Source of the DNA: Bog-473 sp963787485 | Lineage (GTDB): Bacteria; Actinomycetota; Acidimicrobiia; Acidimicrobiales; RAAP-2 | Assembly: GCA_963787485.1 (NCBI GenBank) | Contig: CAWBDF010000005.1 | Location: 1 to 64,000 of the forward strand | DNA: 64,000 nt | Direction: 5' to 3' | Shown here: piece by piece, positions 26,231-36,646 of the stretch | Layout of the letters: every line of letters starts with the position of its first letter | Position numbering within the stretch: the first letter of the stretch is position 1 | Translations under genes and position numbers: made by a program | Notes under the pieces: model-generated | What the model was told of the DNA's origin: nothing | Databases searched by the model: none | Seen by the model: only the letters and a program-made list of their open reading frames with translations

Positions 26231-26797
26231 ATGGCCGTGACCATTGAGCAGGCGATGCCGAGCCGTCGATTGGCCTTGGTGGCGCTGCTGCTCGTCGGTG
26301 CGGGCGTCGCTGTTTCATTGGGTGTCTACGCACGGGTCCATAGTCCCGCGGGGCGTCCGGTTTTCACCCTCGGGTTCTCGGGCATACTCCAAATGAAGGC
26401 CTGGCTGACCACAGCGGCCGCTTCGTTCCTCGTCGTCCAGCTGCTCAGCGCGCTGTGGATGTGGAACCGGCTACCCGGCATGGGGGGCGCCCCATCCTGG
26501 GTGTCAATCGTGCATCGATGGAGTGGATCGATTGCGTTTGTCATCACCCTTCCCGTCGCGTTCAGCTGCATCTGGGCGCTCGGCTTCGTCACCACCAGCT
26601 TGCGGGTGATCGTTCACGGCGTGGCCGGGTGCATGTTCTACGGCGCTTACGCCGCCAAGATGCTCGGACTCAGGATCAACAACCTTCCAGGGTGGGTGAT
26701 CCCGGTGCTCGGCGGGAGTTTGCTCGGCCTCATGGTGGTGCTTTGGTCAACGGCCGCACTCTGGTTCTTCACGCGAACCGGCGTCCCGCTCACCTGA
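26231..26797 (+). CDS. Four-TM cytochrome-b-like membrane protein (DUF6529-like)
   Basis: 188 aa with hydrophobic spans at about 13-32, 57-77, 92-115 and 118-135 plus a last span near 153-178. Histidines in VHRWSGSIAF and VIVHGVAGCMF are placed as in b-type haem-binding membrane proteins. It sits 3 bases before a Rieske protein gene, so the pair probably forms a small membrane electron-transfer unit. The GTG or CTG upstream are less likely than the ATG at 26231. Family name is tentative. Confidence 0.75.
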   Translation: MAVTIEQAMPSRRLALVALLLVGAGVAVSLGVYARVHSPAGRPVFTLGFSGILQMKAWLTTAAASFLVVQLLSALWMWNRLPGMGGAPSWVSIVHRWSGSIAFVITLPVAFSCIWALGFVTTSLRVIVHGVAGCMFYGAYAAKMLGLRINNLPGWVIPVLGGSLLGLMVVLWSTAALWFFTRTGVPLT

Positions 26798-26800
26798 ACG

Positions 26801-27247
26801 ATGGAAGAGCTCACTTCTCGCCGGGCGGTGATCGGAGGGGCGATCGCCGCGGCTGCCGGGGTGGTCGGATACATCGTTGCCGCCCGAAGCGGGCTGAACC
26901 AGCCGAAGGCCGCCACGGCCGCGGCGAACGGCTACGGACCACCGGCCGCAGCCAGCGGGCAGATCCTCGCTCACGCCGACCAGGTGCCCCCCCAGGGCGG
27001 CGGACTGATCTTGAACAAGGATCTTGTCGTCTTGGTACGAGAGCCCGGCGGTTCTATCAAGGCGTTTTCAGCCACGTGTACGCACCAGGGCTGCACCGTG
27101 AACACGGTGAGCAAGGGGCTCATCATGTGCCCTTGCCACGGCAGTGTTTTCAGCGCGACGACCGGTGCAGTGGTTGCGGGACCTGCGCCTCGCTCGTTGC
27201 CGGCCATCGACATCGTCGTCCGGAGAGGTGATGTCTTCCGTGCGTGA
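26801..27247 (+). CDS. Rieske [2Fe-2S] protein with membrane/Tat-like N-terminus
   Basis: 148 aa. SRRAVIGGAIAAAAGVVGYIVA is a twin-Arg plus hydrophobic leader or anchor. CTHQGC (Cys93, His95, Cys98) and CPCHGS (Cys110, Cys112, His113) give two Cys and two His ligands plus the two disulfide cysteines of a high-potential Rieske cluster. GAVVAGPAPRSLPA is the typical proline loop. With the upstream cytochrome-like gene this resembles a minimal bc-type module lacking a canonical cytochrome b; partner and electron acceptor unknown. Confidence 0.9.
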   Translation: MEELTSRRAVIGGAIAAAAGVVGYIVAARSGLNQPKAATAAANGYGPPAAASGQILAHADQVPPQGGGLILNKDLVVLVREPGGSIKAFSATCTHQGCTVNTVSKGLIMCPCHGSVFSATTGAVVAGPAPRSLPAIDIVVRRGDVFRA

Positions 27248-27341
27248 GGCGCGCTCAAAGACCTGGTTGCGCTCGGCACCGACATGGTTGTGGTTGGCCG
27301 CCGCGGGATTCGCCATCGGGGCTCTCATCGCACTGTCCTGA
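27231..27341 (+). CDS. Small single-span membrane protein
   Basis: 36 aa: a short basic N-terminus (MSSVREARSKTW) and one membrane span (LWLAAAGFAIGALIALS). The ATG overlaps the end of the Rieske gene by 17 bases and has GGAGAGG directly upstream, so translational coupling is likely. Probable small subunit of the same redox unit (inference). Confidence 0.55.
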   Translation: MSSVREARSKTWLRSAPTWLWLAAAGFAIGALIALS

Positions 27342-28302
27342 CGACGCAGGTCCTCGGCGACATCCCTCGGGGAACTTTCAACGCCAGCTCAACCAGCAGG
27401 CGGCCGTCGGTACGACCATCGCTGCTCTCAACTCGAAGCACCTTGGATCAGAATTTGTGGAAGGGCCCACGACACGCGAAGCGCACCTCGCCTTGAACCC
27501 CTCGCTCCCGAGCACGCGGGAGTGCCCCGGCGCCCCGATGGGGATGGTGCGGCTTGAGCCAGCATCGCTAGGGACTGATGTTGCGTTGCCCAGTCGGAAC
27601 CAACCTCACCTCGGTGAGAGATGACAGAGTGGACGGCGGGGATCAGGCCGATTTAGAACTGAGCCGGGGCCGAACAGAGACAGAAGTTTACGTACTGCGT
27701 CGATGACTTTGAGGCCTGCCTCGCCTGCCACCCCGGCATCGGTTCCAGGGGCTAGGTTCACTCGCGCTCGTGGTCCCAGATTTATGAATTTTTTGGGTTG
27801 GGGTAGGGCACGCCTACCGTGCCTCGTCGCCGATCTTGGGCACAATGACCTGGGGTGTCGCCAGATGCACTTTTCTTCGGATTGTCCGAGGTGCTCTCAT
27901 CATCTCGGAAATGAACGTCCCCTTCGAGATCCTGTGGACAACGAAGCCGTCGACACCGTGACAGCCGAACCGGGACTTCACCTGCTCCGTTTCTCAGGGC
28001 CGTCACCGAGTTCAGGTGAGATACGACGCCGAGAACGCCAGGTCGAATGAGGTTGACGTCCAGATAGGAGCGGGTCAGACGGCGGACGCAGCCATCGACC
28101 GGCCGTCGGGCTATCCAGACAGCGGAACTGCGGGATGAACCCCTGGGGGTCTCTTCGCCCTACTTCCGGTTGACCGGCAGGTGGTAACTCAGGAGGATGA
28201 GTCGCGCTCCGCTACCGAGCACCGGCAGGTCTTGCGGCGGTGGAGGCGAAGGCCCGGCGCTACAACGATTCTCCTCGTTGATCGTCGGGAGCCACTGAAC
28301 CG
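27342..28302. other. Long gap inside the inverted-repeat segment
   Basis: About 960 bases with local AT-rich patches (ATTTATGAATTTTTTGGG at 27779-27796) and no frame I can assign to a family. A minus-strand frame at 27606-27845 has no recognisable product. Confidence 0.45.
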
Positions 28303-28614
28303 GTGACCGCGATCGCCGAGCCGTGGCCAGTTCCGATGGAGAAGATCCCGTTCGAGAACCTGGCGGAGTTGCGCTATGTAGCCAACCTGAATGCCGTACA
28401 GACAATCGCCGCGGCGGACCACCACGGCGTGGCATTGACCGAAGACTCGATCGCGAAGATGGTCGCGCTCCGCGCCACCCTCGGTCCCGAGCGGACATCC
28501 CGACGCCCCAGACGAGCGAAGGAACGGTCAGCGTTGAAACAGGTCATGGCGGTCGATCTGCCTGAAGCAAGGGCCATTGATCTGGCGGGATCGGGTTCGA
28601 GGGAGCCGACATGA
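28303..28614 (+). CDS. Hypothetical protein overlapping the right repeat arm
   Basis: 103-aa frame with a moderately protein-like middle (ENLAELRYVANLNAVQTIAA, HHGVALTEDSIAKMVALRAT). Its last 13 residues are encoded by the repeat arm, and its stop overlaps the next ATG (ATGA). GTG start without a clear ribosome site. Not recognised; may be a remnant. Confidence 0.35.
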   Translation: MTAIAEPWPVPMEKIPFENLAELRYVANLNAVQTIAAADHHGVALTEDSIAKMVALRATLGPERTSRRPRRAKERSALKQVMAVDLPEARAIDLAGSGSREPT

Positions 28615-29153
28615 ACGACCACAGCCGGTTGTTGATCCTCGGCGGTGTGGTGGGCGTGCTCGCGCCGTTCGTGCTGATCGGCATCGGCATCGCGAGTGAC
28701 TACCGCGCCGGTCGCGCCAAGAAGCCGTACGTGCCGCACCACGCTCGCAATATCGTCCTCAGCTTTGTCGTGGTCATTGCCGCCAGCGTGGTGTTCGCTC
28801 GGCTTTCGCATCATTCGCAGGCACCGACGCTGGCTCCTGTGCGCGCTCGATAGCGCGACCGGGGTGCCGGTCGTGCCGGCGCCCACGCCCGTGGCGGCGG
28901 CGGCTCCGCCTGCGGCATCACCTGGCGCGTCTGCGGCGACCTCGCCGGGGTCTACCACCACCACGCTGGCAGAGCCCGGCTCTGGCCTCTTGACAGCCTT
29001 TCTGAGTGCGCTTCTCAAGGGCACGACGGTCACGAACGCTCCGAGCGGTCCGCCGGTTGGAATCGTGGCGGTTTCGACCACCAAGCCGCCGACGACGACC
29101 GCGACCACGAAGAGCACAGTTGCCACGACGACCACGACCCGTGGTACCACGAC
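28575..29153 (+). repeat. Right arm of 578-bp near-perfect inverted repeat
   Basis: Matches the minus strand 25000-24423. It has one extra C (GCGCTCGATAGC at about 28848 against GCGCTGATAGC in the left arm). Identity ends just after GTGGTACCACGAC, inside the Thr-rich coding region. Confidence 0.9.
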
Positions 29154-29337
29154 AACGTCGCCGCGATCAACGACGACGACAACCAGACCGCGGACGACGA
29201 CCACCATTGCGACGACGACGACCGTGCCTACAACGACGACGACAGCCACAACGGTGCCGGTGACCACGACAACGGTGCCGGTAACCACGACAACAGCCAC
29301 GACGTTGCCGGTGACGACGACAACAGGAGCGCCGTGA
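28611..29337 (+). pseudogene. Second copy of Thr-rich membrane protein, frameshifted
   Basis: The first 78 codons equal those of the minus-strand gene at 24964 (two membrane spans), then the extra C creates CGA TAG and stops translation at 28853. Beyond it the other frame continues with the shared Ala/Pro-rich part and a different tail (about 29154-29337) of TTTTVPVTTTT repeats ending TTTGAP. If the extra base is a sequencing error the product would be about 240 aa. Otherwise the copy is broken, or length-switched. Confidence 0.75.
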
Positions 29338-29722
29338 CCAACGACCGTCTGCGCCAGATCGGAGCGCGGATGATGGTGGTGGTGGTGGTTGTCCAACAGG
29401 ATCTTCAGCGGCGCAAGAGGGGAGCTCTTGGAGCCTTCGTGATGCACGATTGGCCCGGGCGGTTATGGCACCACCGCCTCACGCGTCGTTTGGTTGAATC
29501 GTGATCTCTTCGGAGCCGCCTCCTTGTTGGCGCAGCCGTCGAGTTCCCGGGCACCTTTTCTCTGTGCTGGCCGACATGCTTTCGCGGCTCCAGGACGCGT
29601 CGTCGAAGCTGACCTTCAGGCGACAGTTGTCGCAAAACTGAGGGCGTGTGACGCGTTGTGCATCCACTCGGTGGTGCGCCAAGTTCGACTGCCCTCAAGC
29701 CTGTCGATTTTCATGCCGTCAC
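29338..29722. other. Gap, no supported gene
   Basis: 385 bases between the Thr-rich copy and the MMPL stop. Contains a run of GGT repeats (29370-29390) continuing the Thr-codon-like composition. No gene called. Confidence 0.4.
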
Positions 29723-31954
29723 CTACGTTGCCGATGAAACCAGGATTGGCTCCGAGTCATCGGAGGGGGGGATGATCTCGGCCGACTCGATCTCGATGCG
29801 GGGCAGCCAGTTGAGCCAGCTCGGGAGGTACCAGCTGCGCTCGTCCAACAGGCTCAGCGTGGTCGGCAAGACAACCGAGCGGATAAGCGTGGCGTCGAGG
29901 AGGAGAGCGACGGCCACCCCGAACCCCATCTGCTGAAACATATCGAGCTGGCCCCGGGCAAACCCAGAGAACACCACCACGATGATCAACGCTGCGCCCG
30001 TGATGATCTTGGCGGTCGATGAAACTCCGCCGACGACGGCCTCGGTCGTTGAACCTGTCAGGTCGTAGCGCTCCTTGATCCGGCTCATCAGGAAGACCTG
30101 ATAGTCCATCGACAGCGCGAAGAGCACCGAGAACAGGAATAGGGGGACCCAGGCATCGATGGCGGTCACCTTCTCGAAGCCGAAGAAGCTCGCGCCCACG
30201 CCGTGAATGAACACCAGGGTCAAGAGACCGTAGGCAGCACCGACGGACAGCAGATTCAACAGGATGGACACGATGGCGATCATCAGTGACCGGAAGGCGA
30301 TCAACAACAGAATGAAGCTGAGGCCCAGCACGAACAGCAGCACGTACGGAGTCGGCGCCGATACGGCGCTGAAGTAGTCGGCTGTCTCTGCGGTCTGCCC
30401 CCCGACATAGACGCTGGCATGAGAGCCGGCGAAGTTCGAAGGAATGAGGTCTGAGCGCAGGTGACGCACGGCGGCCACGTTCGCGCTGGACACAGCATCA
30501 CCTCGGATCGGGACGGTCAGCGCAAGGAGCTTTCCGTTGGCCGACGACTGGATCTGGCCGGACCCGAACGGAGGATCGCTGGCGAGCACTGCTTCGAGCC
30601 TCGACAGGTCTCCCCGGGTACCCGAACCCCCGCCAACAGCGACGACCTCGACCGGGTTTGGATCCTGGTTCGGGAAGTAGCGCTGCATCGCTACGTAGCC
30701 CTGCTTGGACGGAACGCTGTTGGGAAGAGTCGCCACACCGCTCTGCCCGATGTGGAGGCCGAGCAACGGTACCGCCAGAGCCAACATCAGGCCGACGGTC
30801 GCCACCAGCAGGACCACGCGGTGACGAAGGACCCCTTCAATGAAGGCCCGCCAGATCCGGGACTCGCCAGTGTCGGTGCTGCCGAGGTTTCTCCCAACGA
30901 TGGGCAGGCGTCCGGAGTTCACCCGATCGCCCAGCAAGTGGAGCATGGCCGGAAGAAGAGTGAGCGCTGCAGCCACGGAGACGACGCCGACGATCACTGC
31001 TCCAGCAGCCAGACTACGGAGAATGTTCGTGGGCACCATGAACATGCCCATGAGGGCAATCACGAAGGTGGTGCCGCTGACCAGCACCGCGCGGCTGGCG
31101 GTCGCAGCAGTCCGCTGAATGGCCGCCTCCTTGTCCAGGCCAGCGGCTCGTTCTTCGCGGAACCGGGAAATGACGAACAATGAGTAGTCAATCCCGAGCG
31201 CCAGGCCCATGCCAGTCATCATGTTGACGATGAAGACCGAGAGGTGGAACTCCTCCCCGACCAGGGTGGCGATTCCCAAGCCGACGAGTATCGACAGAAC
31301 GGCCATCAGCACGGGCATCAGTCCGGCCACCACGGCACCGAACACCAGCAAGAGGACCACGATGGCAATCGGCAGGCCAAACTCGACCTCACCGTGTTGG
31401 AGGTCGCTCGCCGAGAGGGTGTTGAAGTCGTTGCCCACCGTGTGTTCGCCCGTGACTGCCACCGAAAACCCACCGTTCCCGTTGGCCGACTGCGCCGCAT
31501 GAACAACCGGCTTGATGTCAGCGTCACTCGCCGCTCGCAGTGGGATCAGGACCGCGTGATCGTTGGATGACACCAACGGGCTGCCCGGGCTCAGGTCGGT
31601 TGCGACGTTGGTGATGCCGGGATTCGTTCGGACCTTGGCCGCAAGCTGTTCGGCGAATGCCTGGAAGCTGGGGCTGGTTGCCGTGGACCCGCTCGAACTG
31701 ACGACGATGACGTCGGTCGGTTTCTGTCCTGCTGCGGCCCCAATGGCTTGGTCATAGAGCACCTTGGCCTGGCTGGACTGCGTGGCCCCCACCACGTGGG
31801 CACTGGTGGTCAGACCTTTGAGCGACGTGCCGACCAAGACCAATGAAACCAGGACGACCAAGCCCCAGATGGCGAGGGTGCGGCGGGGGCGCCGGGAGCT
31901 GGCCGCGGCCAGCCGCTGGGTAAGCCCCAAAGAGGAACTCGAGGAACTCTTCAT
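29723..31954 (-). CDS. MMPL/RND-family transporter
   Basis: 743 aa with 11-12 membrane spans: TM1 near 28-45, a large outside loop (about 50-190), a five-span bundle, a second loop and a second bundle. MTGMGLALGIDYSLFVISRFREE and FSVLFALSMDYQVFLMSRIKERY hold the paired Asp-Tyr proton-relay motifs of MmpL proteins. Predicted exporter of lipids or hydrophobic drugs. Start overlaps the PspC gene stop (ATGA). Both are divergent from a TetR regulator that probably controls them. Confidence 0.9.
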   Translation of the reverse strand: MKSSSSSSLGLTQRLAAASSRRPRRTLAIWGLVVLVSLVLVGTSLKGLTTSAHVVGATQSSQAKVLYDQAIGAAAGQKPTDVIVVSSSGSTATSPSFQAFAEQLAAKVRTNPGITNVATDLSPGSPLVSSNDHAVLIPLRAASDADIKPVVHAAQSANGNGGFSVAVTGEHTVGNDFNTLSASDLQHGEVEFGLPIAIVVLLLVFGAVVAGLMPVLMAVLSILVGLGIATLVGEEFHLSVFIVNMMTGMGLALGIDYSLFVISRFREERAAGLDKEAAIQRTAATASRAVLVSGTTFVIALMGMFMVPTNILRSLAAGAVIVGVVSVAAALTLLPAMLHLLGDRVNSGRLPIVGRNLGSTDTGESRIWRAFIEGVLRHRVVLLVATVGLMLALAVPLLGLHIGQSGVATLPNSVPSKQGYVAMQRYFPNQDPNPVEVVAVGGGSGTRGDLSRLEAVLASDPPFGSGQIQSSANGKLLALTVPIRGDAVSSANVAAVRHLRSDLIPSNFAGSHASVYVGGQTAETADYFSAVSAPTPYVLLFVLGLSFILLLIAFRSLMIAIVSILLNLLSVGAAYGLLTLVFIHGVGASFFGFEKVTAIDAWVPLFLFSVLFALSMDYQVFLMSRIKERYDLTGSTTEAVVGGVSSTAKIITGAALIIVVVFSGFARGQLDMFQQMGFGVAVALLLDATLIRSVVLPTTLSLLDERSWYLPSWLNWLPRIEIESAEIIPPSDDSEPILVSSAT

Positions 31955-32337
31955 GACGGCACCGTCCGTTCGTTGGCGGCGTCATTGCCAAGGGCGTCGT
32001 CAGGAGGATTCCCCGCGGTCGGAGAGTGACCTTTCGGCGATGGTACTCCGACCAAATGACTGTTGCTCAGGCGACAGATCCGTGCGTCCTCCAGCCAGTC
32101 GTCGGCGATGGTGGAGTCGGCCCCCTCGGCGGGGATGAACAGCCATGCGGCGACGTAGAGCGGGATGGCTACCGCAGCGAGGAAGCACAGGACGACCATG
32201 CCGACCCGCACGACCGACACTTCGAGGCCCAGGTAGTCGGCAAGGCCCGAAGCCACGCCCCCAAGGACCCTGTTGTCGACGGACCGATGGAGGTGCCGGA
32301 GCCCCTCCTCATCTCTCTGCTGCGACTTGATGCTCAT
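31951..32337 (-). CDS. PspC-domain membrane protein
   Basis: 128 aa. The PspC domain (about 14-70: LHRSVDNRVLGGVASGLADYLGLEVSVVRVGMVVL then a second hydrophobic span ending AAWLFIPAEG) is followed by a polar tail. Usually linked to envelope-stress responses. First gene of the unit with the MMPL exporter. Start ATG at 32337 lies 133 bases from the divergent tetR. Confidence 0.85.
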   Translation of the reverse strand: MSIKSQQRDEEGLRHLHRSVDNRVLGGVASGLADYLGLEVSVVRVGMVVLCFLAAVAIPLYVAAWLFIPAEGADSTIADDWLEDARICRLSNSHLVGVPSPKGHSPTAGNPPDDALGNDAANERTVPS

Positions 32338-32416
32338 GGGACGGCTCCAGTTCGAGTAAATCGTGAGCGGCGCTCTCGATGTAGAGCAGTATTCTCCACC
32401 TGAGCAGCACAGTCAA

Positions 32417-32446
32417 GAGCGATGCTCACTATTTGGTGCATCGCTC
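32417..32446. promoter_or_regulatory. Palindromic operator between pspC-mmpL and tetR
   Basis: GAGCGATGC (32417-32425) and GCATCGCTC (32438-32446) form a perfect 9-bp dyad with a 12-base centre, midway between the divergent genes. Typical position and geometry for a TetR-family operator controlling both directions. Confidence 0.65.
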
Positions 32447-32469
32447 ACCTTCTGTGACAGACTGAGCCC

Positions 32470-33186
32470 ATGTCACCGAGCACCGGCCTGCGAGCGAGAA
32501 TGCGTGCCGAGCTCACGCAGGAGATCAAGGACGAGGCTCGACGGCAGTTGGCCGAGGCGGGCGCAGCCTCACTCTCACTCCGTGCCATCGCTCGCCAGCT
32601 CGGCATGGTGTCGTCGGGGATTTATCGCTACTTCAAGAGCAGGGACCAGCTGCTCACGGCGCTGATCATCGACGCCTACGACGATCTTGGTGCCACCGTC
32701 GAGGCGGCCGACGTCTGCTGCCAGCGCACCGAGTTCGCCCAACGGTGGAACGCCTCCTGCCATGCGGTGCGTCACTGGGCGTTGGCGCACCCTCATGAGT
32801 ACGCCCTTATCTACGGTTCGCCCGTTCCCGGCTATAGCGCCCCTGAGGACACCATCGTCCCAGCCAGTCGGGTGACCCTGGTTCTCGTCGCCATCATCAG
32901 CGACACGGCCGGCGCCGGTCAGCTTCGCAGCCCCTTCATCTCGGAATTGGCGCCGGACCTCTCGATTGCAGCGGAAGCCGAGGCGTCCCGCATTGAAGCG
33001 ATCGCACTACACGGTGTGCCCATGGACGCCATCATTCGGGCGCTGGCGGCATGGACGCAGCTCTTTGGAGCGGTGAACTTTGAGATCTTCGGGCGCCTCG
33101 TCGGTACTGTCGAGAATGTCGACGCCTTGTTTGACCAAACGGTGAAGGACATGGCTGCCTTTGTGGGCATTGCTAATCAGCCATGA
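32470..33186 (+). CDS. TetR/AcrR-family transcriptional regulator
   Basis: 238 aa. The N-terminal HTH (about 15-62) reads AGAASLSLRAIARQLGMVSSGIYRYFKSRDQLLTALI. The C-terminal region with HPHEYALIYGSPVPGY matches the TetR_C_13-type ligand domain common in actinobacteria. Divergent from pspC-mmpL with a 9-bp dyad operator between them, so the likely targets are itself and the exporter. Confidence 0.9.
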   Translation: MSPSTGLRARMRAELTQEIKDEARRQLAEAGAASLSLRAIARQLGMVSSGIYRYFKSRDQLLTALIIDAYDDLGATVEAADVCCQRTEFAQRWNASCHAVRHWALAHPHEYALIYGSPVPGYSAPEDTIVPASRVTLVLVAIISDTAGAGQLRSPFISELAPDLSIAAEAEASRIEAIALHGVPMDAIIRALAAWTQLFGAVNFEIFGRLVGTVENVDALFDQTVKDMAAFVGIANQP

Positions 33187-33290
33187 ACAATGATGCGTAC
33201 GACCTGGTGCACGAGGACGTCGATCGGGCTATAGCTCGCTCGGATCACAGCTGCCGGGTTTGAAAAAGCAGCGCGAACGGGCGGACTGAG

Positions 33291-33375
33291 CGGAGGGAGT
33301 GGGATTCGAACCCACGGAGGCTTGCACCTCGCAGCTTTTCAAGAGCTGTGCATTCGTCCGCTCTGCCATCCCTCC
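33291..33375 (-). tRNA. tRNA-Ser(UGA)
   Basis: 85 nt on the minus strand. Acceptor GGAGGGA pairs with TCCCTCC and the discriminator is G. The anticodon stem CAGCT/AGCTG encloses loop CTTGAAA with anticodon TGA. A long variable arm and GGTTCGAATCC T-arm are present. CCA is not encoded. Confidence 0.95.
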
Positions 33376-33410
33376 GAACGGCTCATGCTACCGACCACGT
33401 GATGTCCACC

Positions 33411-33899
33411 TCAGGGTTCCGACTCGGAGGTCTCGGCCGACTCGCTCGCCCACTCGGCCAGCTCCACCACGACCCCCGGACCGTCGAGGAACACCAGCTT
33501 GCGCTCGTGGTAGTCGAGGACGTCATTCCGAGGTGACACCCCGTGGGCGGCCAGGTGGTCCAGCATCGCCCTCAGGTCGTTGACTCGGAAGCACACGTGG
33601 TTGAAGCCGGTCCGGGTGAGCGTCCCGGCGCCCGGATCGACGCTGGCCTTGGGTTGATGGAAACGGAGGAGCTGGATCTCCTGGTGTACCGCCGCATCTT
33701 CAAGCACCAACGTGACGTGGTCGGACTCCCACTGCGAGATGCCCATGTAGTCCGACACACGAGGGCCCGACGCCACCACGGCAACGTGTTCGCGGAAGCC
33801 GAGCAGTCCGAAGAACCGCTTGGCGGCACCGAGGTCCTCGACCACGACGGTCATATGGTCGAACCCTTCGTTTCTCGGTTCCTTCCCGAGGTAGGTCAC
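33411..33899 (-). CDS. VOC-family (glyoxalase/dioxygenase fold) protein
   Basis: 162 aa with two beta-alpha-beta-beta-beta modules: FDHMTVVVEDLGAAKRFFGLLGF and GFNHVCFRVNDLRAMLDHLAAHG. His in DHMTVVV, Glu in EIQLLRF, His in NHVCFRV and Glu in VVVELAEW are positioned as a metal site, so it may be a lyase, isomerase or dioxygenase. Substrate unknown. Confidence 0.85.
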   Translation of the reverse strand: MTYLGKEPRNEGFDHMTVVVEDLGAAKRFFGLLGFREHVAVVASGPRVSDYMGISQWESDHVTLVLEDAAVHQEIQLLRFHQPKASVDPGAGTLTRTGFNHVCFRVNDLRAMLDHLAAHGVSPRNDVLDYHERKLVFLDGPGVVVELAEWASESAETSESEP

Positions 33900-33957
33900 C
33901 TGCGCGCTCCCTCGTGCTCGCCGAATCGTGTAGGCCCCGCGGTGGCGCGACCCCGAC

Positions 33958-35781
<1,824 letters not shown>

Positions 35782-35848
35782 GGGGCAGCCAACGATAGAG
35801 GACGTTTTGGTGGGCGAGGCGCGAAGCCCGTTTCGACGGTCTGTCGTC

Positions 35849-36646
35849 TCAGGCGGCGCTGGCGGGAGCCACCCCCGGACCGGCCAGCACCAAGTCCACC
35901 GCCCGGGCACCCAGGGTGAGCACCGCCGGCTCGGGCTCGACGGTCACCGCCCGTCCGAAGTCGGGCCACCATCCGATCACCCGCCCCGGAGCGCTCCGGC
36001 CTCCGGTCCGCAACGTGTCGACCAAGGTCACCAGGGAGAGCTCGGCCCGTACCGACTCGCGGCGCGGCCCCGAGAGCACGACGAGCGCGGCGTGCTCGCT
36101 GCGGACGTCGGCCCGCCCGCGTAGGGCGAGCAGTGCAGAGTGAGGGCTGTCCCACCACCGGTCCCGCCCCACGACCGGCGACGCCAGGGCTGCCCAGTCG
36201 AGCGCGCACCACAGGCGCGTCACCCATGTCACCGCGGCCGCGCCGACCGTGGCCAACCCGGCTGGCGGCAGGCCGGCTACCCAGCGGTCGAGTTGCGACG
36301 CGCATGGGTCACCGTCTCGCACGAGCGTGGAGCTCTCGGCCAGTCGGGTGCGGACCGCCTCGCTCGGCGACCGCGCCGCGCCTCGGAGGAGGTGTCGCAG
36401 GGCGGCCCAGCCGATGGGACGACGGGCAGTGCGCGAGCTCCAGGCGAAGGGCACGGGGTCGGCGAATTCGCCCGACTCGAGTGCAGCACGCACGTCGTAG
36501 TCGGTCACCCGGAACGGTCCTGAGCCCCGGCGACGAACCGCCAAGCTGGCTAGTTGGCTCGACGCGTCGTCCAGGGCACGCCGCCAGGCCATCGGGTCGG
36601 GTGGGGCCACGGAGCCCTGCATCAGGTCGGTGAGTCGCTCACGCAC
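35849..36646 (-). CDS. Unrecognised conserved-looking protein
   Basis: 265 aa starting VRERLTDLMQGSVAPPDP. No motif recognised. Visible features: WDSPHSALLALRGRADVRSEHAALVVLSG and GRVIGWWPDFGRAVTVEPEPAVLTLGARAVDLVLAG, consistent with a mixed alpha/beta domain; no membrane spans. Start overlaps the stop of the upstream gene by 8 bases, so the two are a pair, 67 bases ahead of typA. Codon use is like neighbouring genes, so I regard it as real. Confidence 0.65.
   Translation of the reverse strand: MRERLTDLMQGSVAPPDPMAWRRALDDASSQLASLAVRRRGSGPFRVTDYDVRAALESGEFADPVPFAWSSRTARRPIGWAALRHLLRGAARSPSEAVRTRLAESSTLVRDGDPCASQLDRWVAGLPPAGLATVGAAAVTWVTRLWCALDWAALASPVVGRDRWWDSPHSALLALRGRADVRSEHAALVVLSGPRRESVRAELSLVTLVDTLRTGGRSAPGRVIGWWPDFGRAVTVEPEPAVLTLGARAVDLVLAGPGVAPASAA

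Noticed and set aside
28374..29447. Long minus-strand frame with a poly-His start and Val-rich sequence
   Set aside because: It is the antisense of the Thr-codon-rich surface protein; composition is explained by the reverse complement of ACG/ACC repeats.
33291..33375. tRNA-Ser as integration site of a genomic island covering 21-33 kb
   Set aside because: No integrase gene and no second copy of the tRNA 3' end was found within the window; only the accessory character and position suggest it.
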